The notes beneath the pieces were generated by a model. It searched no databases. It saw nothing but the letters and a program-made list of their open reading frames with translations, and was not told where the DNA came from. Source: an uncultured Erysipelotrichaceae bacterium (GTDB lineage: Bacteria > Bacillota_I > Bacilli_A > RFN20 > CAG-826). Taken from it: DNA of 6,087 nucleotides. Shown in pieces: positions 1 through 6,087 of the stretch (positions are counted from its first letter, which is position 1; every line of letters starts with the position of its first letter). The stretch is from positions 1-6,087 of the forward strand of contig CADCDV010000035.1 in assembly GCA_902800255.1 (NCBI GenBank), written 5' to 3'. Position numbers and translations under genes: made by a program.

Positions 1-1178
1 ATAATTCTCATCTTCGCTAAATCGACATTACCTTTTTCGTCTAAATATTTATCATCAACGAGTAAGCGTTTAATGTTGCCGATAATTCCATAATCTTCTT
101 TGAAACACTCTAAAGTGCATTCCATGGAATAAGGTAAATCCTCTAATATTGGAGCGTCCACAATTTCAGATTTACGCGCTCTCCAGCCGGTTTTTTCGAA
201 TTTTTTAGGTTCTTTACTAGCGGAAACAACCCTTCCAAAGGATGGAGAAGAGCCTGCTTTCTCAACCACCACCACATCATCGCCCGTTAAAGATGAGAAA
301 GCCTTGGTCAGCTCTCCTTCCATATCTCTTGAGACATAAATCGATAAACCTAGGGACACCAAGGAGAAAACGATTATCAAAACCGAGAACAAGGTTCTCC
401 CCTTCTTGGCTTTCAAAAGATGGTATCCGTGGCGGAGCCAACAAGAAAAAGGGAAATGCGGTTTGTTCTCTTTCTCAAGATTTGAAGATGGATAAGTGTC
501 CTTGCTTGGTGATAAAGACTTTTCAAAACGGATCGAACCATCTTCAAGAAAGAGCAAGGCGTCTCCATATTTCTTGCTCCTCTCCAAATCATGGGAAACG
601 AGAAGGACTAGTCTGGTTTTCGATATCTTTGAAAGCAGCTCATAAATGATTTCAGCGTTCTTCCCATCGAGGGCGCCTGTCGGTTCATCTGCCAAAACAA
701 GGCTTGGATTGTTAACGAGAGCCCTTGCTAAAGCGACCCTCTGTTTCTCGCCGCCAGATAGGGTTCCGACCATCTGTTTTTCTTTGTCTACAAGGTTGCA
801 GTTATAGAGGGCTTCCTTAACTTTTCGCTTAATCGTATTTGAATCTAATCTGCTTCCTCGTAATGGCAAGGCGACGTTATCAAAAACGGTCTCCAAACCT
901 AAAAGATCATAGTTTTGCCGGATAAAACCGATTTTTGAAAGGCGAAAATCAGAGATATCTCCTTCCTTCATGTGACAGAGTTCTTTCCCAAGCGTCAGCA
1001 CTTCCCCGCCGTACTTTGTGTCTAGTCCTGAGACGATTTCGAGGAGAGTGCTTTTACCACTTCCTGAAACTCCAACCACAACGAAAAGACCTTTCTCGGG
1101 AAGGGAGAATGAGACATCTTTGAAGATCGTCCTTTCTCCGAAGCTTTTATTGAGATGCTTGATCGTTAAAGCGTTCAT
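1..1178 (-). CDS. MacB-type ABC transporter, fused ATPase and permease (second of a pair, 3' end outside window)
   Basis: The frame is open from ATG 1178 to the left edge, 392 codons without a stop, so the gene is truncated by the window and not broken. The ATPase domain is complete: GVSGSGKST (36-44), Q-loop Gln88, LSGGEKQR (140-147), LVLADEP (160-166), ALD (169-171) and H-loop His196. A linker of about 35 residues leads to a basic KAKKGR and one membrane helix (about 262-282). The start of a large domain, probably extracytoplasmic, follows. The remaining helices would lie beyond the edge. The layout mirrors the first ABC protein, and the ATGA overlap supports a heterodimer in which both subunits have intact ATP sites. 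The last 240 bases are clearly more AT-rich than the tRNA-modification genes. Substrate unknown. Confidence 0.88.
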   Translation of the reverse strand, partial: MNALTIKHLNKSFGERTIFKDVSFSLPEKGLFVVVGVSGSGKSTLLEIVSGLDTKYGGEVLTLGKELCHMKEGDISDFRLSKIGFIRQNYDLLGLETVFDNVALPLRGSRLDSNTIKRKVKEALYNCNLVDKEKQMVGTLSGGEKQRVALARALVNNPSLVLADEPTGALDGKNAEIIYELLSKISKTRLVLLVSHDLERSKKYGDALLFLEDGSIRFEKSLSPSKDTYPSSNLEKENKPHFPFSCWLRHGYHLLKAKKGRTLFSVLIIVFSLVSLGLSIYVSRDMEGELTKAFSSLTGDDVVVVEKAGSSPSFGRVVSASKEPKKFEKTGWRARKSEIVDAPILEDLPYSMECTLECFKEDYGIIGNIKRLLVDDKYLDEKGNVDLAKMRI

Positions 1179-3214
1179 TCGTCTCTTAACTCCTCCGTGA
1201 GAGGTCTCTTCGAAACAAAGCTCAAAGGAAGAGAAGAGCTAAATAGAGCGACGATTAACGCGAACACGATGATCCCGATAATCGGAAGGAAAGGCAAACC
1301 CAGAAACGAGAGGTACGGAATCTGGATTAATGAACCCATGCCAGTTTGGGTTTTGAGATAGAAAGAAAGAATCCTTTCCAAAGGAAAAGAAATCAAAAGA
1401 GCAAATATCGAAGCGAGGAAAGCATTAAGGAATCCTTCCCCCTCATACAAGAAGGAGCGGTCATTCTCACTAGCCCCTAGAGCCGAGAGGATGGCCGCTT
1501 GTTTCCTCCTTTCCATGAAAGAGGAATATGAGAGGGAGCCAAGGATGAAGGCGACGCCTAAAATCTCAATCACAATGAATGGGATTAGGCATCCTGAGAA
1601 CGCATCAGTTAGAGCCATAAATGACTGATTGATCACAAGGGGGTCACTCATCAAAGAGAGGTCCCCGAACTTCATCCCTGCCTCCTCTATCCTCCTCATA
1701 TCTTTTTCTTTGAAAAAGGTAAGGTATGAATATCCTGAATATTCCGATGACGAAGATGCTTCGTTAACGAAAGAAGCAACGCTGACAGGCTCTCCTCTAG
1801 CCCTAGAGATGTTAGGGAGTTTTGTCCTCACCATCTCTTTAGATAATGCAGGGTAGGAATAATAAACCCTTGGAACATTTAGGAAAGGGAATTCATGAAC
1901 GACTCCAACGACCCTGAAGGAGAATGACAGCTCCACATCATCGCTTTCATTCCCTTCGCTGACTTTCGTTTTGCTATTTACCGAGAGGATTTTGCCGATG
2001 GCTTTTTCACCAAGGTTCTTTTCGAATTCTTCATTAACTAGAGCAAAGCTCATACTCTCACCTGCTGGAGCCTGCCCTTCGACAAGGAAAGACTTCGTTC
2101 GGTCTTTGAGACTAAGGTCATTTATCGGACAAAAAGAGATTGGGTCTTTTGGGAAACCATTACACTCATAAGCGTTATATGTCGGAAAGAAGAACGAATA
2201 GTCGTTCCCAATAGTGACATCGATTCCTTTGAAGGCCTGCACCATCTCTTTCTTGGTTGGTCTTAAAGTCCTACTCAGACTCAAAGGAGATCCTTCTATT
2301 GCGAAGGTCGTTTTTTTAGAAACGTTTGCGACCGTATAAAGGAGTGATGATGATCTTTCTTCCTCAAGCTTAACTTTGGAGCCGGAATAATAACCTAAAG
2401 ACAAAAGGAGAACGGCGTATCCTAACGCCCCTACCACAAGCGACAAAGCATTCTTGAGTTTGTTGCCTTTGCAGTTATGGCCTAAGAACGAGGAGAGGAA
2501 TCTGTAGTTCGACTTCTTCTTTTTTAGAACAAGCTTTTCATTTGTAGGTGGAAATGAGAGAGGCTTTGAAACCAATCTTCCATCGCTTAGTTCAATGATG
2601 TGATCAGCGTACTTCTTAACGATTGCCTCGTTATGGGTGACGAGTAACACGAGGATGCTTTTGGATAACTCCTTAAGTTCATCCATAACAATCTTCTCGT
2701 TCTTCTTATCCAGTGCGCCGGTCGGTTCATCAGCGAACAAAACGCTTGGCTCAGTGATGATGGATCTACATAGAGCGACGCGTTGTTTTTCGCCTCCGCT
2801 TAAGACCTTAGCCTTTTTGTTTTTATGCTCAAAAAGCCCGAATTTTTCCAAAAGAAGGTGAGATTTGCCAGAGATTTCTCGATTTTCATCACCTCTTAAG
2901 CGGAGAGGGAGTTCGATATTCTCAACGACGGTTAAGTCTTCCTCAAGGTTGAAATGTTGATATACAAAAGAGCATTCATACGACCTGAATGAGGCTCTAT
3001 CTTTTTCTTTCAAGGAGGAGGTTTCTACGCCCTTATAGAAGACCCTTCCGTCAGTTGGTTTTTCCATAAGGGACATCAGGTTCAGAAGCGTGCTTTTGCC
3101 AGATCCACTTCTGCCCTTAATGGCCACTAACCCCTTGGAGGGAAGAGAAAAAGAAATGTTCTCTAAGACTAGAGAGTCGCCATAGCTTTTGCTCACATTC
3201 TCCAAGCGGTACAT
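1175..3214 (-). CDS. MacB-type ABC transporter, fused ATPase and FtsX-like permease (first of a pair)
   Basis: The membrane protein has 679 residues from ATG 3214; an in-frame ATG at 3235 would add seven but lacks a ribosome site. The N-terminal ATPase has Walker A GRSGSGKST (34-42), Q-loop Gln86, signature LSGGEKQR (138-145), Walker B VLFADEP (158-164), D-loop ALD and H-loop His194, so it looks active. One membrane helix (about 256-276) is followed by a large domain of about 265 residues, probably outside the membrane. Three helices (about 542-564, 595-618, 635-663) follow, with the FtsX-like segment RRKQAAILSALGAS between the first two of these. This is the MacB topology. Such proteins move or extract lipoproteins, peptides or drugs by mechanotransmission; the substrate here is not evident. 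The TGA stop forms an ATGA with the next, similar gene, so the two probably pair. No MacA-like partner, sensor kinase or regulator is visible. Confidence 0.88.
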   Translation of the reverse strand: MYRLENVSKSYGDSLVLENISFSLPSKGLVAIKGRSGSGKSTLLNLMSLMEKPTDGRVFYKGVETSSLKEKDRASFRSYECSFVYQHFNLEEDLTVVENIELPLRLRGDENREISGKSHLLLEKFGLFEHKNKKAKVLSGGEKQRVALCRSIITEPSVLFADEPTGALDKKNEKIVMDELKELSKSILVLLVTHNEAIVKKYADHIIELSDGRLVSKPLSFPPTNEKLVLKKKKSNYRFLSSFLGHNCKGNKLKNALSLVVGALGYAVLLLSLGYYSGSKVKLEEERSSSLLYTVANVSKKTTFAIEGSPLSLSRTLRPTKKEMVQAFKGIDVTIGNDYSFFFPTYNAYECNGFPKDPISFCPINDLSLKDRTKSFLVEGQAPAGESMSFALVNEEFEKNLGEKAIGKILSVNSKTKVSEGNESDDVELSFSFRVVGVVHEFPFLNVPRVYYSYPALSKEMVRTKLPNISRARGEPVSVASFVNEASSSSEYSGYSYLTFFKEKDMRRIEEAGMKFGDLSLMSDPLVINQSFMALTDAFSGCLIPFIVIEILGVAFILGSLSYSSFMERRKQAAILSALGASENDRSFLYEGEGFLNAFLASIFALLISFPLERILSFYLKTQTGMGSLIQIPYLSFLGLPFLPIIGIIVFALIVALFSSSLPLSFVSKRPLTEELRDE
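1191..1196 (-). promoter_or_regulatory. Distant ribosome-binding site GGAGGA for the second ABC gene
   Basis: GGAGGA lies 12 bases before the ATG at 1178, longer than the usual 5 to 9. It is the best purine-rich site near this start, and it lies within the final Glu-Glu codons of the first ABC gene. Together with the ATGA overlap it suggests translation by coupling and re-initiation. Confidence 0.45.
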
Positions 3215-3216
3215 AA

Positions 3217-3247
3217 AAACCCCTCCACTTTTCATATAGAGGGGTTT
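3217..3247 (-). terminator. Hairpin after the DUF951 gene: possible intrinsic terminator overlapping a ribosome-binding site
   Basis: Read on the minus strand, AAACCCCTC (3247-3239) pairs perfectly over 9 bp with GAGGGGTTT (3225-3217) across a 13-base loop. T bases continue to 3215, giving a run of five, two of them outside the stem, before the ATG at 3214. The shape suits a weak Rho-independent terminator for the miaB operon. The 3' arm also holds most of the GGAGG ribosome site of the ABC gene, so the same stem could mask translation. The sequence alone cannot choose between the two roles. Confidence 0.55.
3222..3226 (-). promoter_or_regulatory. Ribosome-binding site GGAGG that sets the start of the first ABC gene
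   Basis: GGAGG is followed by a 7-base spacer and the ATG at 3214. The in-frame ATG at 3235 has no purine-rich site before it and lies in the loop of the hairpin. The start at 3214 is therefore preferred. Four of the five bases sit in the 3' arm of the hairpin. Confidence 0.8.
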
Positions 3248-3265
3248 CTCATTTTTTTCCGAAAA

Positions 3266-3478
3266 TTATTTAATTTCGTCTTCGTGGTGGGCGATGACTT
3301 TCTTGATTCTCTGATTGAACTTGTCGCGGTCAATCATGATGACATTGCCGCATCCTAAGCACTTCACCTTGATGTCCGCGCCGACGCGCACGATCTGGAA
3401 ACGTTTGCTTCTAGCGGAACATGGATGAGGTTTCTTTAGCTCGACTTCGTCATAAAGTCCGTACTCTGGTATTACCAT
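3266..3478 (-). CDS. DUF951 family small zinc-ribbon-like protein
   Basis: This 70-residue basic protein matches the DUF951 family of Bacillota, whose role is not established. The signature is visible: VELKKPHPC (12-20), RVGADIKVKCLGCG (31-44), then a DRDKFNQRIKKVI tail. Cys20, Cys40 and Cys43, possibly with His18, could bind a metal, and CLGCG looks like a zinc knuckle. That and the positive charge suggest nucleic-acid binding, but this is inference. The ATG at 3478 overlaps the TAA of tcdA, and GGAGGAG (3490-3484) lies five bases upstream, so the start is secure. It is the last gene of the coupled miaB-miaA-tcdA series; a 50-base gap with a hairpin follows. Confidence 0.9.
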   Translation of the reverse strand: MVIPEYGLYDEVELKKPHPCSARSKRFQIVRVGADIKVKCLGCGNVIMIDRDKFNQRIKKVIAHHEDEIK

Positions 3479-4179
3479 TACTTCTCCTCCATGCAGTGCG
3501 TTAGCCTTTTTATTACATAAAACGACATTAATAATCCGCTTGCGGAAGGGACCATCATCATTGATGACGGACGAGGGAGTTTCACAAGCGGTTCTTCCTC
3601 AGAAATAACGCAGACAAACTTATCTAAAGGAAGTCCTTCTTTCTTGGCTTTGTCTCTAAGGGATCTCGCTAAAGGATCGCCTGATGTCTGATTGAGTTTC
3701 ACGATCTTGAGCTTGCTTGGGTCAAGGCGGTTGCCCATACCTAAGCAAATAATGAGAGGGATATCCTTCTCAACCGAGTATTTCATGAGGGCGACTTTGG
3801 CTTTGATGTCATCAACGCAGTCGATGAGGAATTCGCATTTCCCAAAATCTTTGTCCTTAAGGGTTTCTTCGGAAACGGAGAAGTTCATCGGAACGACTTC
3901 GGTATCTTGTCTGATGAGTTTGGCTCTTACGAAAGCGCATAACGCTTTTTGAGCGCCAACCTGATCGGCAGTGAAAAGGATCTGACGGTTGAGGTTAGAT
4001 TCAGCGACCACATCCCGGTCGACTGCGTATATGTGTCCAACACCCGCGCGAACAAGCGATTCGAAAGCAGTTCCCCCTACTCCGCCTAAGCCAAAGATGG
4101 CAACGGTTTTCTCTTTGAGGGTTTTGACGGCTTCTTCACCAATCAAAAGTGAGGCTCTTGAATCAATTGTCTCGTTCAT
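3478..4179 (-). CDS. tcdA: TcdA-type E1-like enzyme, tRNA threonylcarbamoyladenosine dehydratase
   Basis: This is a ThiF/MoeB/E1-superfamily adenylating protein of 233 residues. It most resembles TcdA (CsdL/YgdL), which uses ATP to cyclise t6A37 of ANN-reading tRNAs into ct6A. Visible features are the nucleotide-binding GLGGVGG (30-36), DRDVVAESNLNRQ (54-66) with the conserved Asn-Arg pair, Lys78, the acidic IDCVDD (119-124), and GMGNRLDP (147-154). A TSGDPLARSLR segment follows, typical of TcdA and absent from ThiF or MoeB. There is no CxxC zinc pair, which also argues against ThiF and MoeB. The protein is shorter than E. coli TcdA (268 residues, from memory). An AAGGTGA ribosome site six bases upstream of ATG 4179 supports this start. 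The TAA stop overlaps the next ATG by one base (TAATG). Neighbouring miaA and miaB fit a role at the same tRNA nucleotide. Confidence 0.88.
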   Translation of the reverse strand: MNETIDSRASLLIGEEAVKTLKEKTVAIFGLGGVGGTAFESLVRAGVGHIYAVDRDVVAESNLNRQILFTADQVGAQKALCAFVRAKLIRQDTEVVPMNFSVSEETLKDKDFGKCEFLIDCVDDIKAKVALMKYSVEKDIPLIICLGMGNRLDPSKLKIVKLNQTSGDPLARSLRDKAKKEGLPLDKFVCVISEEEPLVKLPRPSSMMMVPSASGLLMSFYVIKRLTHCMEEK

Positions 4180-5047
4180 TCTCGATCACCTTCAATATAT
4201 CTTCTAAGGAAGAAACTTCAACGGCAGGGAATTGATGCCTGAAGAAAGTGTCTTGGCGTTTCACATAGTGACGCGTATCTAATTTGATGTTCTCAATTAC
4301 GGTTGGGAGTTCTTCTTTGCCTTCAACGTAAGGGATGAATTCCTTCACTCCGATGGCCCTGAATGCCGGAGCCTCTTCACCATATTTCTTAATAAGAGGA
4401 ACGACTTCATTCTCTAGACCCATCTCAACCATCTTGTCCACTCTCTTATCAAGAGCAGGATAGAGGTCTTCCCTATCCTTTCTAAGAACGAAGAAAAGGG
4501 TCTTCTCTATCGGTTCATGATTCTGTTTTGAAAGGAGTTCGGTTTTGCTTGTTCCAGCAGCAAGGCAAATCATGATGCTTCTAAGCATGCGCTGCCTATT
4601 CTGATAAGGGATCTTCTCCGCTTCAGTTGGATCAAGCTTTTCGAGTTCTTCGTGAAGGGCTTCATTGGTCCAGGAATCATATTTAGACATGTCGGCATTC
4701 GAGGTGTCTAAAGACAAGTCATAGTCATATAAAGCCGCACGGATATAAAGGCCACTCCCACCGACAAATATAGGTGTTTTGCCAAGGCTTTTTAGTTTTT
4801 TGACGACATTTCTCGCGTCTTCTTGGTAGCGATGTATGTCATATCCTTCGGTAAGAGGAACGAATGAATAAAGGTGATGAGGAACTTCTTTCTTCTGGGC
4901 TTCGGTTGGGGCAGCGGTCGCGATGCTAAGCTCTTCATAAACCTGAAAAGCGTCAGCGTTGATGATTTCGCCGTTAAGCTTTTTCGCGAGGGCGATAGCA
5001 AGTTCGCTTTTTCCTGTTCCGGTTGCGCCAGTAAGAACGATGATCAT
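4163..5047 (-). CDS. miaA: MiaA, tRNA dimethylallyltransferase
   Basis: This enzyme transfers a dimethylallyl group from DMAPP to N6 of A37 in tRNAs reading UNN codons, making the i6A substrate of MiaB. The 294 residues match the family's usual length of about 300. A P-loop GATGTGKS lies at 7-14. The region of the catalytic Asp follows as NADAFQVY (30-37, Asp32), then HHLYSF, VGGSGLYI, and the C-terminal TRHYVKRQDTFFR that matches the family's RxYAKRQxTWFR. Two usually conserved sites differ: DSxQ is DAFQ, and IGTAKPT is IATAAPT. The ATG lies inside the MiaB stop (ATGA) with only a weak, distant AGGG upstream, so translation probably depends on coupling to miaB. Its last 17 bases overlap the next gene and carry that gene's ribosome site. 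Confidence 0.95.
   Translation of the reverse strand: MIIVLTGATGTGKSELAIALAKKLNGEIINADAFQVYEELSIATAAPTEAQKKEVPHHLYSFVPLTEGYDIHRYQEDARNVVKKLKSLGKTPIFVGGSGLYIRAALYDYDLSLDTSNADMSKYDSWTNEALHEELEKLDPTEAEKIPYQNRQRMLRSIMICLAAGTSKTELLSKQNHEPIEKTLFFVLRKDREDLYPALDKRVDKMVEMGLENEVVPLIKKYGEEAPAFRAIGVKEFIPYVEGKEELPTVIENIKLDTRHYVKRQDTFFRHQFPAVEVSSLEDILKVIENERDN
4186..4192 (-). promoter_or_regulatory. Ribosome-binding site AAGGTGA for tcdA, inside the end of miaA
   Basis: AAGGTGA lies six bases before the ATG at 4179 and codes for Lys-Val and part of Ile in the last residues of MiaA. It supports the chosen tcdA start and shows that the miaA 3' end has two jobs. Confidence 0.75.
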
Positions 5048-6087
5048 TTTAAGGAATCCCTGATTGCTAGAAGCTCGCTTTCCACTTGGTCATGGAGGGA
5101 GTCTCTATTCTGAAGGAGAGGATGGTTATGAATCTTCTCTAGGAGGGATTCATATTCTTCTTTCTTCTCTTTATGTTTTTCCGTGCCTATTGATAAGGCA
5201 AGTTCTTTCTTGGCTTTGACGAGTTCTTCGCCTAAAGCTTTGATGTCTTTGTCTGAAGCGATTTCGTCATTGAGCTTCGCATACTCTTTGAGCAAATCGT
5301 CATGTTCCATATGGAAGGCAACATCACGAGCTTTGCTAACAAGAGGGTCTTCCACCATCTCACCTTTGAGTGAGTAGACGTGTGACTCAAGGATTTTGAC
5401 TTTGACGAAGCAACCAGTTAAGTAGGCTGGGCCGACAAAGTTGACGAGCTTTCCGTTTCTGGCGTAGCCAGAGAGGACATTAGGGTCGCGTTTAGATGGA
5501 CCATCGACCAAGACTTCATAAGTGTTTCCGATCATGGAATCACTATGAGCGGCGGTAAGTTCGTCCACTAACGCTTTAAGTCTATTGAATCTTTCGTGAG
5601 AGACCTCTGGAGGAACCTGTTCCATCTTGGCGGCAGGAGTTCCTGGACGAGGTGAGTAGATGAAAGTGAACGCGCTTGAATAACCAACCTCTTTAGCAAG
5701 GCTAAGAGTGTCTTCGAATTCTTCTTCGGTCTCACCTGGGAAGCCGACGATGATATCAGTCGTAAGAGCGATATCAGGCATCTTGGCTTTGATGGCTCTG
5801 ACTCTCTCAAGATATTCTTCTCTCGTGTATCTTCTGGCCATTCTTCTTAAACAAGAAGAAGAACCACTTTGAACTGGGAAATGGAGCCACTTATCGATGT
5901 TTGGATATTTGGCCATCGTCTCGATCATCTCATCATCGAATTGGCTTGGATACGAAGTAAGGAAGCGAAGGCGAGGAACGCCAAGTTTCGCAACCTCTGC
6001 GAGAAGATGAGCGAACGTTGTCCCGTCTTTTAAATCTAAGCCGTAGCTATTGACGTTCTGGCCAAGCAAGGTGATTTGCTTATAGCC
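5044..6087 (-). CDS. miaB: MiaB, tRNA-2-methylthio-N6-dimethylallyladenosine synthase, C-terminal part with an extra RicA/YlbF-like tail (5' end outside window)
   Basis: This radical SAM methylthiotransferase converts i6A to ms2i6A at tRNA position 37 in the cytoplasm. The frame is open to the right edge, giving 347 visible residues. Counted from the first visible residue (Gly, at 6087), they show LLGQNVNSYG (7-16), TSYP (44-47), FPVQSGS (70-76), VGFPGET (114-120) and YSPRPGTPA (144-152). This order, with the following QVPPEV, fits MiaB better than RimO or MtaB. A TRAM RNA-binding domain follows at about 184-246. The UPF0004 domain and the CxxxCxxC cluster motif would lie upstream and are not visible. 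Where MiaB normally ends, about 101 extra residues continue in frame and resemble RicA/YlbF (separate entry). The stop TGA shares an ATGA with the miaA start, so the two are probably translationally coupled. Confidence 0.95.
   Translation of the reverse strand, partial: GYKQITLLGQNVNSYGLDLKDGTTFAHLLAEVAKLGVPRLRFLTSYPSQFDDEMIETMAKYPNIDKWLHFPVQSGSSSCLRRMARRYTREEYLERVRAIKAKMPDIALTTDIIVGFPGETEEEFEDTLSLAKEVGYSSAFTFIYSPRPGTPAAKMEQVPPEVSHERFNRLKALVDELTAAHSDSMIGNTYEVLVDGPSKRDPNVLSGYARNGKLVNFVGPAYLTGCFVKVKILESHVYSLKGEMVEDPLVSKARDVAFHMEHDDLLKEYAKLNDEIASDKDIKALGEELVKAKKELALSIGTEKHKEKKEEYESLLEKIHNHPLLQNRDSLHDQVESELLAIRDSLK
5047..5349 (-). other. RicA/YlbF-like (Com_YlbF) domain fused to the C-terminus of MiaB
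   Basis: These 101 codons follow the TRAM domain of MiaB with no stop or frame change. The segment is helical and strongly charged. It starts with KARDVA, has a central AKLNDEIASDKDIKALGEEL, then EKHKEKKEEYESLLEKI, and finishes with NHPLLQNRDSL and QVESELLAIRDSL. From memory this follows the pattern of B. subtilis RicA (YmcA): QARNLA, a central helix pair with an EKHE segment, then a proline-containing turn and a final VNDLLQ helix. RicA acts with RicF (YlbF) and RicT (YaaT) in the Y-complex, which stimulates maturation of certain mRNAs by RNase Y. There is no cysteine in the segment, so it cannot supply cysteine ligands for an iron-sulfur cluster. Family membership is judged by eye; a generic coiled-coil extension is the alternative. 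Confidence 0.7.

Noticed and set aside
242..649. A 135-codon open frame on the plus strand
   Set aside because: It lies wholly opposite the ATPase and linker of the second ABC gene, whose minus frame has every expected motif. Its own product is low-complexity and matches nothing I know.
1..1178. A frameshifted or degraded second ABC gene
   Set aside because: Translation by hand from ATG 1178 stays open to position 1 with intact motifs. The gene is only cut by the window edge.
3215..3235. Start of the first ABC gene at ATG 3235 (686 residues)
   Set aside because: No ribosome site precedes it and it lies within the hairpin loop, whereas GGAGG sits seven bases before ATG 3214, where the typical ABC N-terminus MYRLENVSKSY begins.
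3217..3258. The same hairpin as a plus-strand terminator (stem, four bases, then seven T)
   Set aside because: No plus-strand gene ends here, so it would have nothing to terminate. It may still work in both directions.
3232..3272. A promoter in the gap before the ABC pair
   Set aside because: TTTTCG and TATATG resemble -35 and -10 boxes, but the spacing is about 21 bases and both matches are poor.
3478..4179. ThiF or MoeB as the identity of the E1-like protein
   Set aside because: It lacks the CxxC zinc pairs, has the TcdA-type DPLARSLR segment, and no thiamine or molybdopterin genes are nearby.

Overview
The window is one block of six genes, all read from the minus strand (right to left in window coordinates). 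There is no RNA gene, mobile element, CRISPR array or long gene-free stretch. The reading frames use TGA as a stop and TGG for tryptophan, so the standard bacterial code applies, not the mycoplasma code. Strong GGAGG-type ribosome sites, stop/start overlaps, a DUF951 protein and a RicA/YlbF-like domain point to a Bacillota (Firmicutes) member. A Bacilli/Erysipelotrichia-like or Mollicutes-related gut lineage is my best guess, but the placement is inference.

Right part (6087 to 3266): miaB (5' end outside the window), miaA, a TcdA-type E1-like gene and a small DUF951 gene. Each overlaps the next by 1 to 17 bases, which indicates one translationally coupled operon. MiaA and MiaB together make ms2i6A at tRNA position 37. 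TcdA cyclises t6A to ct6A at the same position in other tRNAs. The first three genes therefore form a tRNA A37 hypermodification module. MiaB has an extra C-terminal domain of about 100 residues that resembles RicA/YlbF. RicA is encoded next to miaB in Bacillus subtilis, so this looks like a gene fusion.

Boundary (3265 to 3215): a 50-base gap holds a perfect 9-bp hairpin. Its 3' arm contains the ribosome-binding site of the next gene and ends in a short T run. It may be a terminator, a ribosome-site-masking hairpin, or both.

Left part (3214 to 1): two tandem MacB-type ABC transporter genes, each with an ATPase domain fused to an FtsX-type permease, overlapping by ATGA. The second runs off the left edge. 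They probably form a heterodimeric exporter or lipoprotein/peptide-handling system of unknown substrate.
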